From a virus: DNA of 36,744 bases. A program made the position numbers and the translations under genes. The stretch covers positions 1 to 36,744 of the IMG/VR virus record IMGVR_UViG_3300025769_000346; one strand, 5' to 3'. Below are positions 1 to 8,596 of this stretch, one piece after another. Under the pieces are notes generated by a model. The model did not search any database, was not told the origin of the DNA, and worked only from the letters and a program-made list of their open reading frames with translations. Numbering within the stretch: the stretch's first letter is position 1; every line of letters starts with the position of its first letter.

Positions 1-2
1 AT

Positions 3-206
3 TGTTCTGATGTAATGCCTGAAGTTGCTTATCCCATGCCACAAGCAGGGGATACTTCAAGCTTAACAAATGGTGTTCCTCTTAGAAATAAAGGCATTTA
101 TTTAGAGAAAGGTGACCGTATTTATGTTGGCGTGGTTCCTGATGGTCCTTTCCCCAGTGGTTATACCAACGGTCTTCATGTTTCAGCGCAAGGCGGTTTC
201 TTCTAA
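3..206 (+). CDS. C-terminal end of a probable virion protein (5' partial)
   Basis: The frame is open to the left edge of the window, so the true start lies outside it and the ATG at 15 is probably internal. The visible 67 residues are hydrophobic and beta-rich, with Gly-Asp-Arg-Ile-Tyr-Val and a Gly-Gly-Phe-Phe end. I do not recognise the family. It ends two bases before the 545-aa probable structural gene, so the two are likely co-transcribed; a virion role is inferred from that context only. Confidence 0.6.
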   Translation, partial: CSDVMPEVAYPMPQAGDTSSLTNGVPLRNKGIYLEKGDRIYVGVVPDGPFPSGYTNGLHVSAQGGFF

Positions 207-208
207 TC

Positions 209-1846
209 ATGGGAAAAAAGAACGGAAACTCCTTCGGTTCTTTTAATTCATTTGCTAAATCAAAAAGTATTGAACCTAAAGGCATAACACCAATCAGAAC
301 TGAGTTTTCTAAAGGCTCAGTTCCTGATTCAATTTATAGTTCTAATAGAGAATCAGCTTGGTCACGCTGGAGAAGAGGTTTTGAAATTTATTCAAATAGT
401 TCTATAGGGCAAGTCTATAGTTATCCATTTGATTATATTGTTCCTGTAGGCACTGTTCCAACAACAGGACAACAACCAAGAATACCAGGTGTTTTTCAAG
501 GTTTTCCAACTAAGAACAAAGAACTTGGCATGCACTGGGCCGGTGTAAGACTAGGCGGAAGTTTACGTTTAGATAATATTAATGATGGCTTAGGGACTAA
601 AGCATCTATATTATCAGTAACAGAGGACAAAGATTATTGGTATGTTAAATTAGCAGGAAACTGGAGTATTTTTAATCCTTTACCAGCCCCTTTATACGTG
701 TTTACAGGACCTGGTAGACCACCCCTTTATCCAATGAATGGTGAAATATTTGAAACCAGAATAGTCGTTGATGGTGGTGCTCCAATTACTTCAGAAACAA
801 TTGATCCAACAACACAAAAAAGATATGGTTATATTCAAGCCGTTGTTGTAGAAACGCAAGAAGCAACTGGAATTATTAAATTACAAAAACAAGGTTCAGT
901 TGAATCAACCACGGATGCTGTTTTTGTTACACCAGCAAGAACAAGTCCTCAACTAGGTCGATTCATGATGACTGGAACAAGATATTGTTGTTCATGTCAA
1001 GACTTTACAAGAAGAGATTACGCTTATATTTCCCAGCTTGGGAGCACGAATAATAATAAAATTTTTCCACGTACTAAAGCATCAACCGTAAAACCAGGTC
1101 GTTTTGAAAGAATGTATAAAGGTGAAGTTGTTACTGGTGTTGGCCCTATACCTACGGTGCGCCCACAACTAGATCGTTTTGGAAATCCAATTCCTGATGA
1201 TCGAGCAATGTCAAAAGGAACTGAAGATAGAGCAATGGAAGTGGTTGCTCCATCTGCTGAATACGAAATACCACCTCAGGTTACTCCAACCAGTGATACA
1301 CAACGAGGTGCGTTAAGAGATCGCCCTGGCATGTTTAGAGATTTTGGTGGTGTATACACAAGAAGTACTCCTTTACCTTCTATTGAAGGTGCAAGGTCAG
1401 AAGGCATGCCCAGCTATAACGATTATGACAGTTCAAGAAATCCAGATGGATCTTATAACATAACTTCAATTACAGACTTTTGGACTCCTTTATTGGATGA
1501 AATTCGATATTGCAAACATATCTATGCAATGAAATTTGCTGAAAAAGTATTTCCGCCAGAGCCATCCGATTTTCCGGTTGGAACAGCAGAAGGTTTAACA
1601 GAATGGGAGCAAAAACTGGTAGAGCAAACCAATAAAGATAATCAAAAAGCTGAATATGAAATTGTAAAAAATGGGTTATCTAAAATGGATGTACCACCTT
1701 ATAACTGTGGTGCTCCAATGATGATGCCAATGGCACAGAAACTATTTAATATACCAAGTGATTTTGTTCAAATGTCGAGCTTTAGAATGTATGATAAAAA
1801 TGGTAAAGAATACATTCCATATCAAGGTGGGAGACCTGGAACGTAA
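209..1846 (+). CDS. Probable virion structural protein, 545 aa
   Basis: Large soluble protein without signal peptide or membrane segment. It is rich in Gly, Pro, Thr and Tyr. Features seen: a basic Ser-rich N-terminus, beta-type segments in the first half (for example YWYVKLAGNWSIF near residue 145), a Cys cluster YCCSCQDF near residue 260 that could bind metal, a Pro-rich middle, and a C-terminal part with MMMPMAQKLFNIPSDFV. No catalytic motif was found. It follows another virion-like gene by two bases and its stop overlaps the next start (TAATG), which suggests a structural operon. I do not recognise a named family; the virion call comes from size, composition and neighbours. Confidence 0.6.
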   Translation: MGKKNGNSFGSFNSFAKSKSIEPKGITPIRTEFSKGSVPDSIYSSNRESAWSRWRRGFEIYSNSSIGQVYSYPFDYIVPVGTVPTTGQQPRIPGVFQGFPTKNKELGMHWAGVRLGGSLRLDNINDGLGTKASILSVTEDKDYWYVKLAGNWSIFNPLPAPLYVFTGPGRPPLYPMNGEIFETRIVVDGGAPITSETIDPTTQKRYGYIQAVVVETQEATGIIKLQKQGSVESTTDAVFVTPARTSPQLGRFMMTGTRYCCSCQDFTRRDYAYISQLGSTNNNKIFPRTKASTVKPGRFERMYKGEVVTGVGPIPTVRPQLDRFGNPIPDDRAMSKGTEDRAMEVVAPSAEYEIPPQVTPTSDTQRGALRDRPGMFRDFGGVYTRSTPLPSIEGARSEGMPSYNDYDSSRNPDGSYNITSITDFWTPLLDEIRYCKHIYAMKFAEKVFPPEPSDFPVGTAEGLTEWEQKLVEQTNKDNQKAEYEIVKNGLSKMDVPPYNCGAPMMMPMAQKLFNIPSDFVQMSSFRMYDKNGKEYIPYQGGRPGT

Positions 1847-2058
1847 TGGCTGACTTTGGTGATATTGTTGATGGTGTTTTTGTTCTTTCGGAAGAACAAA
1901 TTAATGTTCGCAAATACGGATTTAGTAACATTAAAGCTAGTGGAGTACCCACTGTATACCATGCTGGTGATGTAGTTAATTTACCTTATGAGAGTGGTGA
2001 AACATCAACTATAGAAGCCCTAGGAGCTTGTTGGGCAGCCTTTGCGAGTGGCGTTTAA
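1846..2058 (+). CDS. Small conserved-type phage protein, 70 aa
   Basis: Starts with ATG inside the stop of the preceding structural gene (TAATG), so translation is probably coupled. Acidic N-terminus (MADFGDIVDGVFVL), then a Gly- and Val-rich region ending in WAAFASGV. No membrane segment strong enough to call and no motif recognised. A role as minor virion partner of the 545-aa protein is inferred only from the coupling. It is the last gene of the first plus-strand block. Confidence 0.5.
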   Translation: MADFGDIVDGVFVLSEEQINVRKYGFSNIKASGVPTVYHAGDVVNLPYESGETSTIEALGACWAAFASGV

Positions 2059-2124
2059 TTAATTAGTGTATACTAATAATAAGCTCAGATACCAAAGCAA
2101 TACTAATGGTTCTGTAGCAATGGT

Positions 2125-2153
2125 TTGACCAGTATATACAGTATGGTTAATAC
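2125..2153 (+). promoter_or_regulatory. Candidate sigma-70-type promoter upstream of the integrase-like gene
   Basis: TTGACC at 2125-2130 and TAATAC at 2148-2153 are separated by 17 bases, matching the bacterial -35/-10 pattern (TTGACA / TATAAT) at the preferred spacing. The predicted transcript would start near 2160, giving a very short leader before the ATG at 2167. It lies in the 108-base gap after the structural block, which also holds a short palindrome TTAGTGTATACTAA near 2065. Confidence 0.4.
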
Positions 2154-2166
2154 CGATTAAAGACCT

Positions 2167-2604
2167 ATGGAACTCGCTCCTCCTACTGATCAACGAATTG
2201 TAAACGATTATTTTAAACTACTTTCTTTTAGTAAATTAAAAAACGTTGCGTGGCTTTATGGCATGATTGCCACTTATGGCGTTAAGCCAGATAAACTATG
2301 GGACTTTAAATGGGGTCCTGATAATACTATTTTTATTAAAAATAAAAAACGTCCTATTTACCCACTGCATCCACAGTGGGTTATTTTATTTAATTTAAAA
2401 GAAAAACGACCCCAAAAATTATGGGGCCGTATTAGAACACTGTGCTATAACTTGTATCAAGAAATGGCTAATCAACGGATTGAATTAAATATTACAGATT
2501 TATTATTAGCTTATAAAATCAGGAAACAATACTATACAAGTATTAAGCAGCCATTGGTTGCTGATCGCTTGCTTGTGTCTGCAAGAAGCGCTGAACGGCT
2601 TTGA
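2167..2604 (+). CDS. Degenerate tyrosine-recombinase (integrase)-like protein, 145 aa
   Basis: Residues 29-76 (WLYGMIATYGVKPDKLWDF, then KKRPIYPLHPQWVILFNL) follow the start of the catalytic domain of cyanobacterial-type phage integrases, where the usual pattern is a TYGLRxHE motif followed by a conserved Trp-Pro-x-Tyr-Pro-x-Trp-Val segment. The first catalytic Arg is Lys here (K40). YKIRKQYYT near 116-124 sits where HxLRHxxAT is expected; the Arg is kept but the His is not. The protein ends before the GHS...Y segment that carries the nucleophilic Tyr. So the fold may survive but strand cleavage is unlikely. Its 3' end overlaps the convergent excisionase-like gene by 62 bases. Family assignment is by eye; a DNA-binding role without catalysis is an inference. 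Confidence 0.55.
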   Translation: MELAPPTDQRIVNDYFKLLSFSKLKNVAWLYGMIATYGVKPDKLWDFKWGPDNTIFIKNKKRPIYPLHPQWVILFNLKEKRPQKLWGRIRTLCYNLYQEMANQRIELNITDLLLAYKIRKQYYTSIKQPLVADRLLVSARSAERL

Positions 2605-2779
2605 CATTCCAGTAATAGCTGTCTCGTGACCAGGTTTTCCCAGGAAATGCTGTAAAGTGGGTGCCAAGCTTAAGGGTTCCATCATCACGGAAACGGAAAA
2701 GAGTTTTGCGGTCTAAGCCAAGCATCTCCTCTGCTTTGTTGATTGAAAACCATCCGGTTGACTCAGGTGCTTTTGCCAT
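2543..2779 (-). CDS. Excisionase/MerR-like winged-helix DNA-binding protein, 78 aa
   Basis: WFSINKAEEMLGLDRKTLFR (residues 10-29) is a helix-turn-helix of the excisionase/HTH_17 type. It is followed by a wing with GTLKLGTHFTAFPG and a Trp-Asn before a final helix (AVQRFLQ). Length fits phage Xis proteins. It is encoded opposite the integrase-like gene and the two 3' ends overlap by 62 bases, a typical neighbourhood for an integration module. It could act as a recombination directionality factor or simply as a transcription regulator. The ORF continues to ATG at 2779; the 123-base region upstream (2780-2902) is AT-rich and holds no other gene. Confidence 0.65.
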   Translation of the reverse strand: MAKAPESTGWFSINKAEEMLGLDRKTLFRFRDDGTLKLGTHFTAFPGKTWSRDSYYWNVKAVQRFLQTQASDQQPMAA

Positions 2780-2902
2780 AGAAGAATTTGGCTTGCATAT
2801 TTAAAGTACATAGAAAAACAAACTTATTAATGGCTTTAATAAACATTTCTTATTTTTATACGAATTTAGGAATCTTAAAATAAAGTAACCGCAACTGAAG
2901 AG

Positions 2903-3280
2903 ATGTTCAATGACGAGAAGGAACCCCTCTCTATGCTCATTGAAGTCACTCCTCGGTTAGCCAAAAAACGTTATCGACAATCAATATACGAAGCCTGGAA
3001 CCACTGTTGTGGTTATTGTGGTAGACCAGCAACATCTTTAGATCATATTATTCCTCGTTTTAAATCAGGCTCTAGTAATCGTAATAACCTGGTTCCATCT
3101 TGCCAACGTTGTAATAGTAATAAAGGTAGCTGCAATATGGAGGAATGGTTTCGTGAACAAAAATACTTTTGTCAAGAAAGACTAGAGAGAATTAAAGACT
3201 GGATGGATGTATCTTACATTTCTTGCAGTATTCAATCTTATAATGTAAATAACTTGTCTCCAGATCCAGAAGCTGCATAA
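2903..3280 (+). CDS. HNH endonuclease, 125 aa
   Basis: Classical HNH nuclease core with zinc knuckles: CCGYCG (C36, C39), the LDHIIPR motif with the general-base His 48, an Asn pair at 61-62, and CQRCNSNKG (C67, C70). A basic helix (RLAKKRYRQSIYEAW) precedes the core, and a charged C-terminal extension follows. Such free-standing HNH genes in phages act as homing endonucleases, nicking enzymes or packaging aids. It stands directly ahead of the 1247-aa probable virion gene, four bases away, so it is likely on the same transcript. The substrate cannot be told from the sequence. Confidence 0.85.
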   Translation: MFNDEKEPLSMLIEVTPRLAKKRYRQSIYEAWNHCCGYCGRPATSLDHIIPRFKSGSSNRNNLVPSCQRCNSNKGSCNMEEWFREQKYFCQERLERIKDWMDVSYISCSIQSYNVNNLSPDPEAA

Positions 3281-3284
3281 ATAA

Positions 3285-6200
3285 ATGACGGGTCCAATTA
3301 TTATTTTTAATCCAGGGATGACAGCAGGGATTCCTGTGCAAAATATTCCCAATGTATCTGTTCAGCCCACAATTCCACACGGAGGTACTTTAACAACTGA
3401 ACAAGCCATAGAACAAGTTTTAAAAGAATTAGAGGAACAAAAAGCAGCCTTAGCACCACCACCTGAAGCAGAAACTATTATTAGTAGTGATCTAGATTTA
3501 ATTCAAGAAAATACTTTTTTAGATAATGAAATATCAGAAGGACAAACTTACCCTAGCTCTGTAATTAATAGTCAAACAAGTACAACAACTACTGCAGATT
3601 ATCCATCTACAAGTTTGTACTATGATCCAAATCTTGATGATAATGAAAAACTTAGTTATACAAGAAATAATATAGCTTTACTTTTGCCTTTTAAATTAGG
3701 AGGAAATATTCCCCTAACTCCTGTTTATCCAACACTTGAAACTACTCAAAGTGCTGTTGTCCGAGCACACGTTCCATCAGCATCTGCAAATAACTGGAAA
3801 GCCGCAGAAGTTAGATATACAGCACCTGGAGGTGCTGTACCGCAAGGAAGTACAGAGATTGCAAGTTATGGTTATGAAGCTGATGGGAGAGCAGTAAGTG
3901 TTGGTGCATCAGGCGCAAAAAATGCAGAAGCAAATGAACAAGTAAATAGTGCTTTAAAAAACACACAACCACAAGTAACTAAAATAAATACAGAAAATGC
4001 CGAAAAAAGAGGCAGAAATCAAGAAAAAATAAACAATTACGATGCTGAGGTTGCTATAGCAAATAAAAGAAATAAAGTTTTAGACGCTGCTCATCAAGCT
4101 TTTCTTGATCAAAGAAATAATATCAATGGAAATCAAACGGGTAATTATTTAGAAAATAGAGATGGTTTATTAAAAGCATTAACTTCTTTAAATGTTGCAG
4201 ACCAAAGAGGCTATGAAGAGTTATTTAGAACTTTTTATATTAAAGAAGGTTTAGCCCCTGAAGCTTATAATTCTTTTAAAGAGCCGCCCTATGGAAATTT
4301 TAATAAAAATTATTATGAAACTCAAGATATTGAAGCAAAAAATAAATTTGACAATATTGTTGCGCTTGATGATGTTGATCTTTTAAGCAGATATGGAGCA
4401 GTTAGTAAAACTGATTTTGCATCTAAAGAAAACAAAGAAGACTATGATGCTACTAATTTTTACAGATTTAACTATACTCAACGAGTATTAAATGGTGAAA
4501 ATGTTAGAGCAAATGAAGCAGAAGATCTAAAAAAATACGAAGGAGAAAATTTACAAGCAGAAGATATTATTACAGATGAAAGTATCCAGACGATAAGAGA
4601 TAAACAGTTAGGTGTTACCTTAGATGAAAACTCTGAATTAGATGTTATAAAAAACAATGACTATTGGAAAAAACAATATGAAGCAGCTTTATCAGGAGAT
4701 GAAAAAAACGCAGACTATCGCTATTGGCAAGAATTACAAAACGATCCTGCGTATTCAACAGAAAGTTTAGCTGGTGGTCGTATCCCTGTTTTTGAAATTA
4801 GTAAAGATAAACCAAATGATTTTGTTAGTTTGTTTTTAAAATCTCAAAGAGAAGCTGATACAACAGCAATAGAAAATATTCAAAGTGAAGCCGGAAGCGA
4901 TGCTTACATAACAGAATTTGAAGATATGATCAATAATTTAATTGGTCAAGAAAGACTTCAACAGGTTAGTCAATTTGGTAATCTAACAAAAGACGCATTA
5001 CAGCAAACAGTTGCTGAAATTCAAAACCAAAAAGCCAAAGAACAAAACATTGCTTTTTATCAAGGATTAGGTTCTTTTTCTGAAGTTTTTAATGCTGGAA
5101 AAACAATTGCTGATTCATTTTTAAATGACAGCGGCATTGGTGGAATACTACCAATGTCAAATAGGGGTAGAGATTATGCAAAAAGATTAGAAGATAAATT
5201 AGAAGGTTCAATATCAGGTTTAAAGAACAGTGTTGAATATAACTGGGAAACATGGTTTAAAGATACACTAAGCAAGAGATATTCGCCTAACTATGAAGAA
5301 AACAAAGAACGCTATCAACCCTATGAAATAAAAGAAAATATTTTAACCGCATTTAATAAATTTTTAAACCGCAATCTAGGTGTTGATCCATACAATCAAG
5401 AAGAAGGTGAGTTTAATGCGGTATTTTTAGATGCAGCAGGATTTAATGACACAGCCGAGTTAATTAATTATTTAAATGATCAAGCAATAAAAGAAGAAAA
5501 AATACTTGAAAATCCAGAAAGTTTAAACGCTTTGACGGAAGCAGAAAGAGCCGCATTAAGTACATCATCTTTAGACATATTAAATTTAATACAAGAAACA
5601 AGTCCAACAAGAAATGAAGTTTCTGAATATAGTGAATTTATAAAAAAAATAGAAAATTTAATTACTAATCAAAGAAATGCAATCGATTCTCTTGATGAAG
5701 AACTAGGAAACAACTTAACTATTGATGGAATAGATGAAACAGTTGCTGGTAGATTTGCCAGGGATTTTGTTAATGATTATTTAAAACCAAGATTTGATAC
5801 ATCCAGATCAATGGATGAATTTGTTGAATATATGGATGTTCGCCAAGAAGAAAAAAATCCTTTTCAAACAGAAGATTTAGCTTTTGCTTTAAGAAATGCC
5901 GGACAAATTCAAGCCAATGCTTATTTAGAAGAACTTGAAAAGAGCATTGGAGAAACATCTAAATTTAATACTGATTTTTATTTTGATCCTATGGGAAATG
6001 GAGCAAGAGTAAACCCGCAAAAAGAACAAGAGTTGCAAAATCAAAGTGAGACAGTTAATAAAGATTGGGAAGATGCACAAGAAAATAATTTTAAAAATGA
6101 AATTCCAGGTACAACCATTGGTGATACATGGTATTCACAAGCTTATAGATATGGTTTAGGTGGATTTAATGAAGAAGGAAAGTGGACGTTAAGTAAAGAT

Positions 6201-7028
6201 GATTTTGCGCAACTACATTACTGGACTCTTGGCCAATACAAAGACTATGATCCAGCACTTGATTTATTAAATACTACTATTATTACCGATAAAGCACAAA
6301 ACATTATTGATACTTATTTAAAAGATAAAGCAGCAGCAATTGATTCTCCTTTCGGTCGTTTTATTACACCTGAAGAATTTGCAGATGAACTACTAGAAGG
6401 AGTAGATTTTGCCGATGAAAAATACGATAAAATTTTAAAAGATTTAGGTTTAGAAGATTTTACAGGTACATTAGATGATTTAAAAGGATACATTATTGAT
6501 ATCATGAGAACAGGATCAGCCCTGGAAATTAGAGAAAATATTAAATATCTAAATGAACAACGAGAAGATCCAAGCCAAGAAATTTTAGGAATTACATATA
6601 TTGATCGCCCTGAAGATTTTACAGATGAAGCACCCAAAGGTAAAACATGGTTGTTTGAAAGTTTTCAAAAGTCTGGTTATCAAGGGACAGAAGATGAATT
6701 TTATGAATCATTTTTACCTGATGTAGATCGTTCTGAAATGGAATTACTTGGTGAAGTACAAAGTGGTAAAGGTTTAGAATTTGGTTTTGGATTGCAAGAT
6801 GCATTAAGTGATCCTTTAGCAGCATATTCAAATATCAGTTCTTTTCTTGATTTTGGAAAAGATGAAACGGATGGAACGAATGAAAATCAAACAACAACAA
6901 AACAAACAACTCAAAAAGAAACAAGTGTTTTTAATGTATTTGACTTAGGATATGATGATGAAGACACTTATACAAAATCAAAAAGTGCTCAAGAATTTTT
7001 AGGTGAATTTGCTCCTTACTTTAAATAA
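3285..7028 (+). CDS. Very large acidic probable virion protein, 1247 aa
   Basis: The longest gene of this block. The N-terminus (residues 1-70) is Pro- and Gly-rich with a short helical segment (TEQAIEQVLKELEEQ). The rest is strongly charged, rich in Glu, Asp, Asn and Lys, with long predicted helices and coiled-coil-like stretches and few Cys. There is no signal peptide and no recognised enzyme motif. The C-terminus is Thr/Gln-rich before a final FLGEFAPYF. Size and place between structural and lysis genes suggest an internal virion or tail-associated (ejection or tape-measure-like) protein. It lacks the hydrophobic segments usual for a tape measure, so the exact role is open. Followed by a small basic protein gene after two bases. 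Confidence 0.6.
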   Translation: MTGPIIIFNPGMTAGIPVQNIPNVSVQPTIPHGGTLTTEQAIEQVLKELEEQKAALAPPPEAETIISSDLDLIQENTFLDNEISEGQTYPSSVINSQTSTTTTADYPSTSLYYDPNLDDNEKLSYTRNNIALLLPFKLGGNIPLTPVYPTLETTQSAVVRAHVPSASANNWKAAEVRYTAPGGAVPQGSTEIASYGYEADGRAVSVGASGAKNAEANEQVNSALKNTQPQVTKINTENAEKRGRNQEKINNYDAEVAIANKRNKVLDAAHQAFLDQRNNINGNQTGNYLENRDGLLKALTSLNVADQRGYEELFRTFYIKEGLAPEAYNSFKEPPYGNFNKNYYETQDIEAKNKFDNIVALDDVDLLSRYGAVSKTDFASKENKEDYDATNFYRFNYTQRVLNGENVRANEAEDLKKYEGENLQAEDIITDESIQTIRDKQLGVTLDENSELDVIKNNDYWKKQYEAALSGDEKNADYRYWQELQNDPAYSTESLAGGRIPVFEISKDKPNDFVSLFLKSQREADTTAIENIQSEAGSDAYITEFEDMINNLIGQERLQQVSQFGNLTKDALQQTVAEIQNQKAKEQNIAFYQGLGSFSEVFNAGKTIADSFLNDSGIGGILPMSNRGRDYAKRLEDKLEGSISGLKNSVEYNWETWFKDTLSKRYSPNYEENKERYQPYEIKENILTAFNKFLNRNLGVDPYNQEEGEFNAVFLDAAGFNDTAELINYLNDQAIKEEKILENPESLNALTEAERAALSTSSLDILNLIQETSPTRNEVSEYSEFIKKIENLITNQRNAIDSLDEELGNNLTIDGIDETVAGRFARDFVNDYLKPRFDTSRSMDEFVEYMDVRQEEKNPFQTEDLAFALRNAGQIQANAYLEELEKSIGETSKFNTDFYFDPMGNGARVNPQKEQELQNQSETVNKDWEDAQENNFKNEIPGTTIGDTWYSQAYRYGLGGFNEEGKWTLSKDDFAQLHYWTLGQYKDYDPALDLLNTTIITDKAQNIIDTYLKDKAAAIDSPFGRFITPEEFADELLEGVDFADEKYDKILKDLGLEDFTGTLDDLKGYIIDIMRTGSALEIRENIKYLNEQREDPSQEILGITYIDRPEDFTDEAPKGKTWLFESFQKSGYQGTEDEFYESFLPDVDRSEMELLGEVQSGKGLEFGFGLQDALSDPLAAYSNISSFLDFGKDETDGTNENQTTTKQTTQKETSVFNVFDLGYDDEDTYTKSKSAQEFLGEFAPYFK

Positions 7029-7030
7029 AC

Positions 7031-7330
7031 ATGTCAGAAAAAAGAAAGAAAGCAGCTAAAGCAGCTAAATTAGCAAAGGATGAAATGGCTTGTAATAAGC
7101 CTAGAAAAACGCCAGGACATGCCACTAAATCACATGTAGTAAAAGCATGTAAAGATGGTAAAGAAAAAATTGTACGGTTTGGCCAACAAGGTGTAGAAGG
7201 AGCTGGCAAGAATCCTACCACTGAAAAAGATAAAGCAAGAAAAAAATCTTATTATGCTAGACATAATGCACAAGATCCGAATCCCGATAAATTCTCTGCA
7301 CGCTATTGGTCGCATAAAGTTAAATGGTGA
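7031..7330 (+). CDS. Small basic conserved phage protein, 99 aa
   Basis: Lys/Arg-rich throughout: KKAAKAAKLAKDEM at the N-terminus, then CNKPRKTPGHATKSHVVK, a KIVRFGQQG motif, and a C-terminal signature RKKSYYARHNAQ ... FSARYWSHKVKW. This ending with YARH and SARYWS is a pattern I associate with short phage proteins of unknown function, often found near virion or packaging genes. The charge suggests nucleic-acid contact. It starts two bases after the 1247-aa gene, and its last codons overlap the start of the next small gene. Confidence 0.6.
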   Translation: MSEKRKKAAKAAKLAKDEMACNKPRKTPGHATKSHVVKACKDGKEKIVRFGQQGVEGAGKNPTTEKDKARKKSYYARHNAQDPNPDKFSARYWSHKVKW

Positions 7331-7503
7331 TTCAATGTGAATTTGAAACTACTGATGTTAGAAATCTATACGATGCAGTTTGTGATGCAATTGAAAATTG
7401 GCCTGGCTATCCGGGAAGACCAGTTCAACAACAGGAAGACTACTTGCGGTTAAAAACGTTTTTATTTAGTATGTTATGTGAAATGATCTTGAGGGACCAA
7501 TGA
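7324..7503 (+). CDS. Small protein, 59 aa
   Basis: Starts at ATG 7324 inside the end of the preceding gene (7 bases overlap) and stops with TGA at 7501-7503, overlapping the next ATG. The translation begins MVIQCEFETTDVRNLYDAVC, then contains NWPGYPGRP and ends LCEMILRDQ. It is acidic with two Cys in the first half and is not recognised. Tight packing with genes on both sides and sensible codon use support it as real. Confidence 0.5.
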   Translation: MVIQCEFETTDVRNLYDAVCDAIENWPGYPGRPVQQQEDYLRLKTFLFSMLCEMILRDQ

Positions 7504-7613
7504 GAAAAGGCGGTGGTTACATTCAGGGTGCTCCCAAAAAAACCAAACAAGGCCAAGGAAAACATTCAAAATCTAATCACGGAAGAAAGAAATTACGTGG
7601 TCAAGGCAAGTAA
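7500..7613 (+). CDS. Very small Lys/Gly-rich protein, 37 aa
   Basis: ATG at 7500 overlaps the previous stop (ATGA). The peptide starts MRKGGGYIQGAPKKTKQGQG and ends GRKKLRGQGK: 12 of 37 residues are Lys or Arg and there are no acidic residues. Such peptides in phages may bind DNA or RNA, for example as internal or core proteins; this is a guess from composition. It is the last gene before the lysozyme, 37 bases away. Confidence 0.5.
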   Translation: MRKGGGYIQGAPKKTKQGQGKHSKSNHGRKKLRGQGK

Positions 7614-7650
7614 ATTGTTATATTATTGGTAATGATTTACCAGTAGTATT

Positions 7651-8271
7651 TTGAACTTTTCAAAGGCAATACAGTTAATCTGTAAATATGAAGGGTTCAA
7701 TGAAAAGGCGTATCCCGATGTATGCACTGGGGATGCGCCTTTTACTATTGGCTATGGAACTCAGTACTATCCAGATGGACAACCTGTATGTAAAGAACAC
7801 TGTTGCACTAAAAAAAAGGCATTAGAGTATGTCAAAGATGAAATTAATTTAATAGAAAATGATTTAAATAAATTAAACTTACATTTAGACAAGTCAATGA
7901 AAGAAGCTTTAATTTCTTTTATTCATTCCATTGGTTGGTCTGCTTTTATTTTTACAGGTCTTCCTGAATATATTGAAAATGAGAACTGGTCAGAAGTCGC
8001 TGATCAATTTTCTCGTTGGATTTTTGATTGCGAACACAATGTTATTGGAAATTTAGTAGATAGAAGAAGAGAAGAAATTCATTTATTTTTTCAAGAAATT
8101 AACGAATCTCCCTGGGGATCAACTGAAATTCTTTTACGTGCTTTTCGTAATTATGTTGCTTCACCAAATCAAGTACGTGCAATCAAAAAACTAGAAGAAA
8201 ATATAAATCCTCAAATACTAGCTGATTTTGGAAATGAATTCGATATCAATAAAGGCTTTTGGTTGGATTAG
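7651..8271 (+). CDS. T4-type lysozyme (GH24 muramidase), 206 aa
   Basis: Cleaves the beta-1,4 bond between MurNAc and GlcNAc in peptidoglycan. The catalytic triad of T4-type lysozymes is visible: Glu14 in ICKYEGF, Asp23 in KAYPD and Thr32 in FTIGYGT. The middle part (ALISFIHSIGWSAF) and VDRRREEIHLFF match the helical lobe of the family. About 50 extra residues follow at the C-terminus with no recognised domain. There is no signal peptide, so export would need a holin or delivery by the virion. The start is TTG at 7651; no in-frame ATG exists upstream before a stop. A small hairpin TGGTAA-TGAT-TTACCA lies just before the start and might affect initiation. Confidence 0.9.
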   Translation: MNFSKAIQLICKYEGFNEKAYPDVCTGDAPFTIGYGTQYYPDGQPVCKEHCCTKKKALEYVKDEINLIENDLNKLNLHLDKSMKEALISFIHSIGWSAFIFTGLPEYIENENWSEVADQFSRWIFDCEHNVIGNLVDRRREEIHLFFQEINESPWGSTEILLRAFRNYVASPNQVRAIKKLEENINPQILADFGNEFDINKGFWLD

Positions 8272-8296
8272 AATAATATAAATAAAACGGAGGCTA

Positions 8297-8584
8297 ATGG
8301 AAAACACGCCTGAACCACAAGAATTTGTTCTTCCATTAGAACTTCAGTTTTCAATGCGAAAAGCAGAGATACAAGCTAAAGACATGACATGGGAAGAATT
8401 ACATTCAGCCCTATTAACTCTTTATTATCAGCGATTATTAGAATGGCAAGCAGTAAAAGAGATTATGGATAATGAAAATATTCAAATTGATTTTGATGTT
8501 CCAACTGATTTAGAATTAGCAGAACTTGCTGCTTGCGTTGCCCCAGAGGAAGAAGATGGCGAAGATCCTTTTGAACCCTTTTAA
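8297..8584 (+). CDS. nblA: NblA-like phycobilisome degradation protein, 95 aa
   Basis: Residues 12-55 follow the NblA family pattern: LPLELQFSMRKAEIQ matches the conserved L-x-LE-x-x-F-x-x-R start of helix 1, then DMTWEEL and ALLTLYYQRLLEWQAVKE match the M-x-x-E ... L-x-x-LY-x-Q helix 2. NblA recruits Clp protease to phycobilisomes, which are then degraded under starvation. Known phage versions occur in Microcystis phage Ma-LMM01 and in uncultured marine cyanophages. Family members are about 60 residues; this one has an extra acidic tail of about 30 residues (LELAELAACVAPEEEDGEDP). A strong GGAGG ribosome site lies three bases before the ATG. Located 25 bases after the lysozyme and 12 before another small gene. 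The match is by eye; homology is probable, activity untested. Confidence 0.72.
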   Translation: MENTPEPQEFVLPLELQFSMRKAEIQAKDMTWEELHSALLTLYYQRLLEWQAVKEIMDNENIQIDFDVPTDLELAELAACVAPEEEDGEDPFEPF

Positions 8585-8596
8585 TAAATAAAAACC

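Noticed and set aside
6314-6637. 107-aa minus-strand ORF inside the 1247-aa gene
   Set aside because: Ser/Lys-rich translation typical of the antisense of acidic AT-rich coding sequence; fully inside a long plus-strand gene.
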